The notes below the pieces were generated by a model, which was not told the DNA's origin, did no database searches, and was given only the letters and a program-made list of their open reading frames with translations. DNA of 6,566 nucleotides, taken from assembly GCA_005800795.1 (NCBI GenBank), contig SYEN01000055.1, positions 1 to 6,566 of the forward strand, read 5' to 3'. Position 1 is the first letter of the stretch. The number at the start of each line of letters is the position of its first letter. Shown piece by piece: positions 1 through 5,292 of this stretch. A program made the position numbers and the translations under genes. Source of the stretch: Burkholderiales bacterium (GTDB lineage: Bacteria > Pseudomonadota > Gammaproteobacteria > Burkholderiales > SG8-41).

Positions 1-136
1 GAAGGCGCTGCTCGACGCCAACAAGTCGCCGACGGAAAACGATATCAAGCGCGCGCTGGCGAACAATCTGTGCCGCTGCGGCACGCAGCTGCGCATCGTG
101 CGCGCCGTGCAGCGCGCGGCAAAAGCACTCGCTTAA
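1..136 (+). CDS. [2Fe-2S]-binding subunit of a molybdenum hydroxylase (IorA-like), 3' end only
   Basis: Only the last 44 codons are present; the first complete codon begins at base 2 and TAA lies at 134-136. The peptide contains NNLCRCGTQLRIVRAV. The Cys-Arg-Cys-Gly motif supplies two of the four cysteines that bind the proximal [2Fe-2S] cluster in the small subunit of the xanthine dehydrogenase/isoquinoline 1-oxidoreductase family (usually about 150-160 residues). The subunit passes electrons from the molybdenum site of its partner to an external acceptor. The partner gene starts 12 bp downstream on the same strand, the usual small-then-large order, so the two are almost certainly cotranscribed. 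The N-terminal ferredoxin-like domain lies outside the window. Family assignment is firm. The exact substrate class (isoquinoline, aldehyde, nicotinate-like) cannot be told from this end. Confidence 0.9.
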   Translation, partial: KALLDANKSPTENDIKRALANNLCRCGTQLRIVRAVQRAAKALA

Positions 137-148
137 GAGGAATTCGCC

Positions 149-2350
149 ATGAACAGTTACGCCCTGAATCGCCGTGAATTTCTTGCCGCCAGCGGCGCGC
201 TCGTCGTGTCCTTTGCGCTGCCCGGCAACGTGTCCGCGCAGGGGTTTGCGCCCGCCAAAAGCCTCTCCGTCGGCGAAGTGGACGGGTTTCTCGCCATCGG
301 CGCCGAAGGCGCTATCACGGTCTATTCCGGCAAAGTCGATCTCGGCACCGGCGTGCGCACGGCGCTCATGCAAATCGCGGCCGAGGAACTCGACGTGCCG
401 CTGGAACGCATCACCATGATCGAAGGCGACACACTGCTCACGCCCGATCAGGGCGCGACCACGAGTAGCGTCTCGATCTCGCGCGGCGGCGTGGAAATTC
501 GCCGGGCCGCAGCCACTGCGCGCGCGGCGCTGATGGCCGAAGCGGCCAGGACGCTCGGCACGACCACCGATCAACTCGCCACCGAAAACGGCGCCGTGGT
601 GTCGAGGGCAGACGGGCGCGTGTTGCCGTACGCCAAGCTCGTCGGCGGCAGGAATTTCGCGCTGAAGCTCGATCCCAAGGCGCGCGTCAAGGACCTGGCA
701 AGCTACAAGCTGGTCGGCAAATCCGTGCCGCGCGTCGATATCCCGGCGAAAGTCGCCGGCACGTTCGCCTACATGCATGACTTCAAGCTACCCGGCATGC
801 TGCACGCGCGCGTGGTGCGCCCGCCGACGATGCGCGGCCGGCTCTCCGGCGTCGACGACCTGGCCGCGAAGAAGATTCCCGGTTACGTCAGAACTGTCCG
901 CAAGGGCGATTTCGTCGCCGTGCTCGCGCATGACGAATGGGCCGCGATCCGCGCCGCGCGTGCGCTGAAGACGGAATGGGCCAACTGGGCGGGTCTGCCG
1001 GACAACGCCAAACTGTGGGACGCGGTACGCGCGACACCGGTGGTGCGCGATGACGTGACACAGAACGTCGGCAAAGCGCCCGAGGCCCTGCAAGCCGCGC
1101 CGCGCACGTTGCGCGCGACGTTTGATTTTGCGATTCATACCCACGGCTCGATCGGGCCGTCGTGCGCCGTCGCGCAGTGGCAGGACGGCAAGCTCACCTG
1201 CTGGACCGCGTCGCAGCAGACGCACGAACTCAGGAAGCAGCTCGCGGACATGTTTGCCATCAAACCCGACGGCGTGCGCTGCATTTATCTCGAAGGCTCC
1301 GGCTGCTACGGCCGCAACGGGCATGAGGACGCCGCCGCCGACGCGGCCTTGCTTGCGAAGGAAACCGCCGAGCCGGTGCGCGTGCAGTGGAGCCGCGAGG
1401 ATGAACACGTCTGGGATCCGAAGGGCCCGCCCACGCTCATCGATTACGCCGCCGGCCTCGACGAGCGCGGCAACGTGATGGCATGGACGTCGGACGCCTA
1501 TATCCCGCAGGGCCAGGCGGTGTCGCGCGCAACCCTCATCGCAGCCGATCTCGCGGGCATGCCCAAGGATGCGTCGCATCCGGGCAGCATTCAGCAGCAC
1601 CTTGCGATCCAGTACGGCTTTCCGCACATCCGCACCGTCGCGCACCGGCTCGCCGACACGCCGTTCCGGCCGTCGTGGATACGCACCCCGGGCCGCATGC
1701 AGAACACGTTCGGCAACGAGGTGTTTCTCGACGAAATCGCCGCGGTCAGCGGCGCCGATCCGCTTGAATTCCGCATTCGGCATTTGAACGACAAGCGCGG
1801 CATAGAGGTGCTGCAGCGTGTCGCGAAACTCGCAAACTGGCAGCCGCGCGGCAAGGCTGCCGCGCGGGGCACGGGGGACGTCGTCACGGGGCGCGGGGTC
1901 TCGTACGTGAAGTACGAACTCGTGCGCACCTACGTCGCCGCCGTGGCCGACGTCGAGGTCAACCGCAAAACCGGCGTGGCGCGGGTGACGCGGTTCCATG
2001 TCGCGCACGACTGCGGCCAGATCATCAATCCCGACGGGCTCAAAAACCAGATCGAAGGCAACGTCATCCAGACCACGAGCCGCACGCTCGTCGAAGAGCT
2101 CCAGTTCAACCGCTCGACCGTGACGAGCCGGGATTGGGCGAGCTACCCGATACTGCGTTTTCCGGAAGTCCCCGACGTCGCCATCGATCTCATCAACCGC
2201 CCGGCCGAAGCGCCGTGGGGCGCCGGCGAACCCACCACCGCGGTGGTGCCGTCGGCGATTTCGAACGCGGTGTACGATGCGGTCGGCGTGCGGCTGCGCT
2301 CCGTGCCGTTCACGCCCGCAAAAGTCCTCGCCGAACTGCGCCGGACTTAA
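149..2350 (+). CDS. Molybdopterin cytosine dinucleotide-binding large subunit, IorB/aldehyde-oxidase-like, Tat-exported
   Basis: A 733-residue catalytic subunit of the xanthine dehydrogenase family, full length for the IorB-like branch (about 700-780). The ATG at 149 has a Shine-Dalgarno GAGGA at 137-141. The N-terminus NRREFLAASGALVVSFALPG is a twin-arginine signal with likely cleavage near SAQ-G (about residue 31), so the folded enzyme probably acts in the periplasm or at its membrane, carrying the signal-less small subunit with it. An N-terminal molybdenum-binding part (about 40-165, GKVDLGTGVRTALMQIAAEE) is followed by the aldehyde-oxidase a/b hammerhead domain (about 200-285) and the main Mo-binding part, with GSGCYGRNGHED at about 383-394. 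Near the C-terminus WGAGEPTT carries the invariant catalytic glutamate, residue 694, which activates the Mo-bound water during substrate hydroxylation. No frameshift is seen. Many related operons continue with a cytochrome c subunit; here the gene is followed after 18 bp by a repeat. Substrate unknown. Confidence 0.93.
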   Translation: MNSYALNRREFLAASGALVVSFALPGNVSAQGFAPAKSLSVGEVDGFLAIGAEGAITVYSGKVDLGTGVRTALMQIAAEELDVPLERITMIEGDTLLTPDQGATTSSVSISRGGVEIRRAAATARAALMAEAARTLGTTTDQLATENGAVVSRADGRVLPYAKLVGGRNFALKLDPKARVKDLASYKLVGKSVPRVDIPAKVAGTFAYMHDFKLPGMLHARVVRPPTMRGRLSGVDDLAAKKIPGYVRTVRKGDFVAVLAHDEWAAIRAARALKTEWANWAGLPDNAKLWDAVRATPVVRDDVTQNVGKAPEALQAAPRTLRATFDFAIHTHGSIGPSCAVAQWQDGKLTCWTASQQTHELRKQLADMFAIKPDGVRCIYLEGSGCYGRNGHEDAAADAALLAKETAEPVRVQWSREDEHVWDPKGPPTLIDYAAGLDERGNVMAWTSDAYIPQGQAVSRATLIAADLAGMPKDASHPGSIQQHLAIQYGFPHIRTVAHRLADTPFRPSWIRTPGRMQNTFGNEVFLDEIAAVSGADPLEFRIRHLNDKRGIEVLQRVAKLANWQPRGKAAARGTGDVVTGRGVSYVKYELVRTYVAAVADVEVNRKTGVARVTRFHVAHDCGQIINPDGLKNQIEGNVIQTTSRTLVEELQFNRSTVTSRDWASYPILRFPEVPDVAIDLINRPAEAPWGAGEPTTAVVPSAISNAVYDAVGVRLRSVPFTPAKVLAELRRT

Positions 2351-2368
2351 GCGACACCTGTCCAGTGA

Positions 2369-2464
2369 TTACTCAGAAGTCGTCAAGTAAGGCGACAGAA
2401 ATCGGCTCAATGCCCGATGGAATACGGTGCACACTGTCGCCTAAACAAGCGACTCCTAAGTAAG
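2369..2464. repeat. 96-bp imperfect palindromic repeat, copy 1
   Basis: This block recurs exactly 400 bp downstream (2769-2864) with four mismatches (2417, 2418, 2443, 2455), about 96% identity. It is also an imperfect dyad: the outer left arm TTACTCAGAAGTCG pairs with the right-end CGACTCCTAAGTAA, and the inner TAAGGCGACAG pairs with CTGTCGCCTAA, giving arms of about 30 bp around a centre of roughly 35 bp. Identical arms and size in two copies suggest a MITE-like or other hairpin-forming mobile repeat. It lies 18 bp after the oxidoreductase stop codon, so its transcript hairpin might also end that operon (inference). No clear target-site duplication is visible next to this copy. Confidence 0.9.
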
Positions 2465-2770
2465 GCTGTATTCCGTATCCTGCCCACGGTAATGCCCCAA
2501 CTCATGGCCAATGACGGCAGCCAATTCGTCACGGGATAGCAGGTGCAGCATCGAAAGGGATATGAACAAGGTCCGTCCTTTGAGAACTTGCGAACCTGGC
2601 ATTAGCTCTACTGGATTCGACGTGACGAAGAAATTGGGTTCCAGCCCGACAACAATATTGTCCGGCTCCTCTGCATGCATCTTTAACGCGACCTGACTCA
2701 CGAGGCTATAAATCTCGGTGTGCAGGGCATCGGGAAGCAATTCGGCACGCAATATGGACGGCTGAGTCTT
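2456..2770 (-). pseudogene. Internal fragment of an M48-family metallopeptidase
   Basis: The minus-strand frame reads continuously from inside repeat copy 2 to a TAG at 2458-2456 inside copy 1, about 105 codons. It contains DELAAVIGHELGHYRGQDTE. HELGH is the HExxH zinc-protease motif, and the surroundings (VVGLEPNFFVTSNP, LKGRTLFISLSMLHLLS) match the region before the active site in M48 (HtpX/Ste24-like) peptidases. Family members continue well past HExxH with further zinc ligands and membrane or C-terminal segments; here the frame runs into repeat sequence right after EYS and stops two codons later. The N-terminus is also missing; the only start nearby is a TTG at 2752. Both ends abut the 96-bp repeats, so this is a trapped gene fragment without the third zinc ligand and is not expected to be active. 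The family call is firm from the motif and flanks; the parent gene is not in the window. Confidence 0.82.
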
Positions 2771-2864
2771 ACTCAGAAGTCGTCAAGTAAGGCGACAGAA
2801 ATCGGCTCAATGCCCGCAGGAATACGGTGCACACTGTCGCCTTAACAAGCGACTTCTAAGTAAG
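2769..2864. repeat. 96-bp imperfect palindromic repeat, copy 2
   Basis: Second copy, in the same orientation as the one at 2369-2464. Its arms are slightly more complementary: CTTACTCAGAAGTCG at 2768-2782 faces CGACTTCTAAGTAAG at 2851-2865 with one mismatch, and TAAGGCGACAG faces CTGTCGCCTTA perfectly. The two copies flank a 304-bp unique segment (2465-2768) that is almost entirely the M48 fragment. The remains of the cupin reading frame begin about 30 bp beyond this copy. Confidence 0.9.
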
Positions 2865-2939
2865 CAGCCACAAACCACTTTTTAGCAACTGTAGGCATCC
2901 CAACAAAGCGCCGATGCCAATAACGTCACGCTGTTTCAG

Positions 2940-3236
2940 TTGCCCACCGGCGCGCACAAGATTCATCCGAATTTGAAAATCAAAGTGCTGATGCGCGACG
3001 ACAAACAAGGCCAGGTTGCGGCGCTGGTGAAATTTCCGCCCGGTTATGTGGAGCCGGTGCATGAACATGTCACTTCACATTGCGTCACCGTCATCGAAGG
3101 CGAACAACACGTCGCCGGCAAAGTGCTGAAAAAAGGCGACTTTCATTACGCGCCGCCCAACACAAAGCACGGCCCGTTTTCCTATCCGGTCGGCGGCATC
3201 GTGTTTGCGGTGTATCGCTTTCCGCCTGCGGTGTAA
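2940..3236 (+). CDS. Small single-domain cupin protein, possibly 5'-truncated
   Basis: The 98-residue reading from a TTG start is a compact metal-dependent cupin barrel. Cupin motif 1 is PPGYVEPVHEHVTSHCVTVIEGE, with the G(x)5HxH histidine pair; the usual glutamate position is replaced by a third histidine (HEHVTSH). Motif 2 is GDFHYAPPNTKH, ending in the expected metal-binding histidine. Such proteins are often small dioxygenase-, isomerase- or sensor-like enzymes; no substrate can be inferred. Codons before the TTG still read as protein (SADANNVTLFQLP from about 2907) back to a TAG at 2892-2894, and no ATG or GTG lies in that stretch. This suggests that the natural N-terminus was lost, perhaps with arrival of the repeat ending at 2864. 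No convincing ribosome-binding site precedes 2940. The gene is convergent with the Bug gene, with stops 20 bp apart. It may be functional from TTG or a 5'-truncated remnant. Confidence 0.7.
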   Translation: MPTGAHKIHPNLKIKVLMRDDKQGQVAALVKFPPGYVEPVHEHVTSHCVTVIEGEQHVAGKVLKKGDFHYAPPNTKHGPFSYPVGGIVFAVYRFPPAV

Positions 3237-3244
3237 TAACGCCA

Positions 3245-3258
3245 GAGGCGCACGCCTC
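3245..3258. terminator. Short GC hairpin between convergent genes
   Basis: GAGGC-GCAC-GCCTC forms a 5-bp stem with a 4-base loop between the cupin stop and the end of the Bug gene, overlapping the latter's stop codon. There is no T-run on either side, so it would be a weak terminator at best; it is listed because the convergent layout requires one. Confidence 0.22.
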
Positions 3259-4240
3259 AGTCGGCGCGGGCACCTGACTCGCGTATCACGCGCTGCCAAC
3301 GCAGAATTTCTTCTCGCGTGTAGCGACCCAGTTCCTGCGGTGTGCTGGTCAACGCTTCCGCGCCCTGCGCGGCGAGGCGATTGCGCACCTCGGCGGAATT
3401 GATGATGCGCACGATTTCGCCGTTCAAGCGCTGCACCAATGCAGCAGGCGTTCCCGCAGGCGCGTAGGTCGCGAACCACGCATTGGCTTCATAGCCCGCC
3501 AAGCCAGAGCCGCCGGATTCGCTGATCGTCGGCAACTCCGGCGCGGCGGCTGAACGGCGCGCCCCCGTCACCGCTAGTCCGCGCAGTCTGCCGCTTTTCA
3601 CCTGCGGCAGGATCGACAGCATGGTGGCGAACATCATGTCGGTTTCCGCGCTCATCACGCTGGTGATGGCCGGCGCGGCGCCCTTATACGGCACGTGCAA
3701 AATTTTGGTGCCGGTCATATGCGCAAACAAAATGCCCGACAGATGCGTGGATGCGCCGCTGCCGGTTGAGGCAAACGACAGTTGCTTCTTTTTCGCCAAT
3801 GCCACCAATGCGGAAACAGAATCCGCCGCCACCGACGGATGCAGCACCAGAATATTCGGTATCGTCGCAATCAACGTGATCGGCGCAAAATCCTTCACCG
3901 CGTCGTACGAGAGCTTGGGATACAAACTCGGATTGGTCACATGCGAGGTGAAGGCCATCAGCAGGTTGTAACCATCGGGTGGGCTGCGCGCGACGATTTC
4001 ACTCGCCACAATGCCGCCGCCCCCCGGACGATTGTCCACAATCACTTGCTGGCCCCATTGCTCGCCCAGCTTTTGCGCGATGGCGCGCGCGAGGCTGTCT
4101 GCACCGCCACCGACCGTGCCGCCGACGACATAACGCAAAGGGCGAATCGGATAGTTACCGGCGGACGCGGGCTGCGCTTGCGCCTCGCCTGCGGCTATTA
4201 TCAAAACCAGAGATATGTATAATTTATCGTTTAAAAACAT
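3257..4240 (-). CDS. Bug/TctC-family periplasmic solute-binding protein (tripartite tricarboxylate receptor type)
   Basis: A 327-residue protein from the ATG at 4240-4238, typical family length (about 320-330). Residues 1-22 form a signal peptide: MFLNDK, a hydrophobic LYISLVLIIAAG, then cleavage at AQA-Q. The mature part opens with YPIRPLRYVVGGTVGGGADSLAR and carries the Bug hallmarks NRPGGGG, ASEIVA-SPPDGY, NPSLYPKLSYDAVKDFAP and HVPYKGAAPA. These proteins bind small carboxylates or related organic acids in the periplasm, through backbone and water contacts rather than charged side chains; most are orphans without a TctAB permease nearby, as here. The open frame extends upstream to 4342, but those 34 residues look noncoding and the signal peptide fixes the start. 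No good Shine-Dalgarno precedes 4240 (an AGGG lies too far upstream), and the leader is very AT-rich. Ligand unknown. It is clearly paralogous with the protein at 5293-6264. Confidence 0.92.
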   Translation of the reverse strand: MFLNDKLYISLVLIIAAGEAQAQPASAGNYPIRPLRYVVGGTVGGGADSLARAIAQKLGEQWGQQVIVDNRPGGGGIVASEIVARSPPDGYNLLMAFTSHVTNPSLYPKLSYDAVKDFAPITLIATIPNILVLHPSVAADSVSALVALAKKKQLSFASTGSGASTHLSGILFAHMTGTKILHVPYKGAAPAITSVMSAETDMMFATMLSILPQVKSGRLRGLAVTGARRSAAAPELPTISESGGSGLAGYEANAWFATYAPAGTPAALVQRLNGEIVRIINSAEVRNRLAAQGAEALTSTPQELGRYTREEILRWQRVIRESGARAD

Positions 4241-4441
4241 AAACTTATAATATACCCTTACACCGATATGCAGCCCGGTTAATTGCACTGTGTTAGAAAT
4301 GAACTGCCTCGTTGCAACAAACGCTCCTTCTGTCCTCCGCAAAAATCAACGTCACGCGATTTCAAGGGAATTCACCGTCGCTCACACAATAGCTGGCACC
4401 AGCGAATACTCGTGGTGCAAGCTGTTGCCGCCGACCGAAAA
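4241..4441. other. AT-rich leader and gene-free DNA upstream of the first Bug gene
   Basis: The stretch next to the Bug start, about 4205-4260, is strikingly AT-rich for this window. On the minus strand it contains overlapping TATATT/TATTATA/TATAAG hexamers at about 4244-4254, which could serve as a -10 region. No good -35 box at 16-18 bp is seen, and these hexamers would leave almost no 5' leader. A 48-codon plus-strand frame (4299-4445) has no ribosome-binding site or recognisable product. Nothing else was recognised in 4300-4441. Confidence 0.3.
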
Positions 4442-4550
4442 TTGACCAGTTTATAGGGGTAGTGCCAATCGTGCACTGACCAGCGCATTCATTGGGCTTA
4501 CCCTGGTCAAACCGGAATCGGCACACCTGGTCAATTCGGCGCTGGCGTCA
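4442..4550. repeat. Cluster of TTGACCAG-type repeats, possible IS21-type terminus remnant
   Basis: Four copies of an 8-bp word occur in about 95 bp: TTGACCAG at 4442-4449, CTGACCAG at 4476-4483, and two in reverse orientation, CTGGTCAA at 4503-4510 and 4527-4534 (24-bp period). The pairs face each other, giving a loosely palindromic block. Serial TTGACCAG-type repeats separated by GGTGTGCCGAT-like spacers are reminiscent of the terminal binding-site arrays of IS21-family elements. No istA/istB coding sequence is present, so this would be two abutted ends or a solo remnant. The family call comes from memory of such ends and has not been verified. Confidence 0.4.
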
Positions 4551-4608
4551 ATAGGTCAGGGCTGCAAGTGAACGCGGCCATGAAAATGTCGCTCCGCGGA
4601 ACACTCCA

Positions 4609-4821
4609 CTACAACACCTGCAACGCGACGTAACGGAGGTGGTCGTCGGTCCAATCAGCAACGAAGCCTTCGTCTATGTAGACGGTGGTGTGCGTCGAAG
4701 CGTGGGTATTCGAGGGCGTGGCCGACCAGTACTGGTTGGGCTGCCAGCCAGTCGGATTGGTGTCGTAGGCGTCCCAGATGGCAAGCAGCTCGTTGTAGTT
4801 GCCGGTGGTCCCATTCGTGCT
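4609..4821 (-). pseudogene. C-terminal fragment of a DUF1566 / Lcl C-terminal-like (C-type lectin fold) protein
   Basis: Seventy codons read on the minus strand from the edge of the IS630 derivative to a TAG at 4611-4609. The peptide runs TGNYNELLAIWDAYDTNP, GWQPNQYWSATPS, then a polar stretch (TVYIDEGFVADWTDDH) and ends YVALQVL. The YWSxTP core, the following variable polar strand and the terminal YVALQVL are typical of DUF1566 domains found in secreted or phage-associated proteins, some of which are ligand-binding targets of diversity-generating retroelements. No start codon or signal peptide is present; the frame is cut at its 5' side exactly at the TA flanking the mobile element. Past the element, after removing one TA, the frame continues into 5122-5280. 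It is unlikely to be expressed as a stable protein. The domain call is made from recognisable motifs only. Confidence 0.68.
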
Positions 4822-4834
4822 AGTGTAGTGCTTC
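4820..4834 (+). repeat. Left terminal inverted repeat of the IS630 derivative
   Basis: CTAGTGTAGTGCTTC; its perfect reverse complement occurs at 5109-5123. The TA at 4821-4822 is the presumed target duplication, and the outermost C is shared probably by chance. Weaker similarity (TTxGAAC) continues inward at both ends. Confidence 0.85.
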
Positions 4835-5042
4835 GTTCTGTTTGGAACTTAAGCGGCTGTTGGCGCGAATGACCTTTTCAAGGATGTCATGCGCCCTGGC
4901 GGTCCAGATGAAAGGCTTGGGATTCTTGTTGTGCACGGCGATGTACTCCTTGATAGCGGCGGTCAGTTCAGGGACGCTGCGGAAGCCTCATCAGCTTCTT
5001 CCGCTGTGCGTCGTCCAGTTCAATCGCTGTTGCCTTTCGCAT
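4820..5042 (-). pseudogene. IS630-family transposase, internal deletion with frame change
   Basis: The minus-strand ATG at 5042-5040 has a good Shine-Dalgarno, GGAGG, five bases upstream. It encodes MRKATAIELDDAQRKKL, the usual IS630 transposase N-terminus before its helix-turn-helix. At about 4985-4995 the sequence jumps to another frame encoding GFRSVPELTAAIKEYIAV, then HNKNPKPFIWTARAHDILEKV and a terminal EALH, the characteristic C-terminus of the family. Staying in the start frame gives a stop after 24 codons. Intact members are about 340-360 residues, so roughly 270 residues including the DDE catalytic triad are gone. The TAG stop of the C-terminal frame is completed by the TA flanking the element. 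The product is nonfunctional. Confidence 0.85.
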
Positions 5043-5122
5043 CGCCGCCTCCCAAATGCACCAGATACATCTTGGACTCGGCAGATGATAAATCGTTCTA
5101 ATAATTATGAAGCACTACACTA
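4821..5122 (-). mobile_element. Internally deleted IS630-family element (MITE-like), TA-flanked
   Basis: A 298-bp element (4823-5120) with matching ends GTGTAGTGCTTC / GAAGCACTACAC, bounded by TA at 4821-4822 and 5121-5122; IS630/Tc1-type elements duplicate a TA target. Inside, on the minus strand, are the first codons and the last ~55 codons of an IS630-type transposase, with the catalytic DDE middle missing. It therefore cannot move by itself but could be mobilised in trans by a full-length relative. It interrupts the reading frame that ends in the DUF1566 fragment. Confidence 0.82.
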
Positions 5123-5123
5123 G
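5109..5123 (-). repeat. Right terminal inverted repeat of the IS630 derivative
   Basis: GAAGCACTACACTAG is the exact inverse of 4820-4834; the TA at 5121-5122 is the second target-duplication copy. Just outside, a further GTGCTTC (minus strand, 5124-5130) echoes the inner part of the repeat. Confidence 0.85.
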
Positions 5124-5280
5124 AAGCACCTCCCGGTAGGAGTCCCTTTCCGCTCAAGATAGTTTCCGGACGCCTCGCGCCGTGGTGGCGGCGGATCCTC
5201 ATTCCGTAGGTGGCTGGGTTTCTATACTGGTTGGTAGCCTTACACTTGGCGTGGCATTGCAGTGCGCCGTGGGTCTTTAA
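5122..5280 (-). pseudogene. Decayed phage-type Cys/HGARRPE protein fragment
   Basis: The minus strand reads LKTHGALQCHAKCKATNQ, then YRNPATYGMRIRRHHGARRP, then ETILSGKGLLPGGAS up to the IS630 derivative. The pattern CxAKxKxT...RNPAxxGxxxxRxHGARRPETI matches small proteins common in prophages and mobile regions, which carry a Cys-rich CxA..K.TG..C.NPA..G...C..HG motif. Here two of the expected cysteines are replaced (Tyr in NQYRN, Arg in RIRRHHG) and a residue or two are missing before them, so a metal-binding knuckle would be broken. There is no ATG at the expected start; the only in-frame ATG (5202-5200) is inside the motif and lacks a clear ribosome-binding site. The frame follows the TGA of the Bug gene at 5293 and would continue into the DUF1566 fragment if the inserted element were absent. 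Function unknown. Confidence 0.6.
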
Positions 5281-5292
5281 GCTGGGTAGGGG

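Noticed and set aside
788..2008. Long minus-strand open frame of about 400 codons opposite the molybdenum enzyme
   Set aside because: It is a GC-rich shadow of the strongly supported plus-strand gene; its composition is Arg/Ala/His-rich and it shows no motif.
2369..2864. Integron attC sites flanking a gene cassette
   Set aside because: Period, dyad symmetry and GCCTTAAC-like words are suggestive, but the seven-base R core patterns (RYYYAAC ... GTTRRRY) do not sit at the ends in the right order, and the enclosed frame is a broken gene fragment instead of a complete cassette ORF.
4299..4445. 48-codon plus-strand ORF starting ATG at 4299
   Set aside because: No ribosome-binding site and no recognisable product; its end overlaps the TTGACCAG repeat cluster.
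4639..5123. Plus-strand ORFs of 70-93 codons across the IS630 derivative and DUF1566 fragment
   Set aside because: The minus strand holds clear transposase and DUF1566 sequence over the same bases, so these are antisense shadows.
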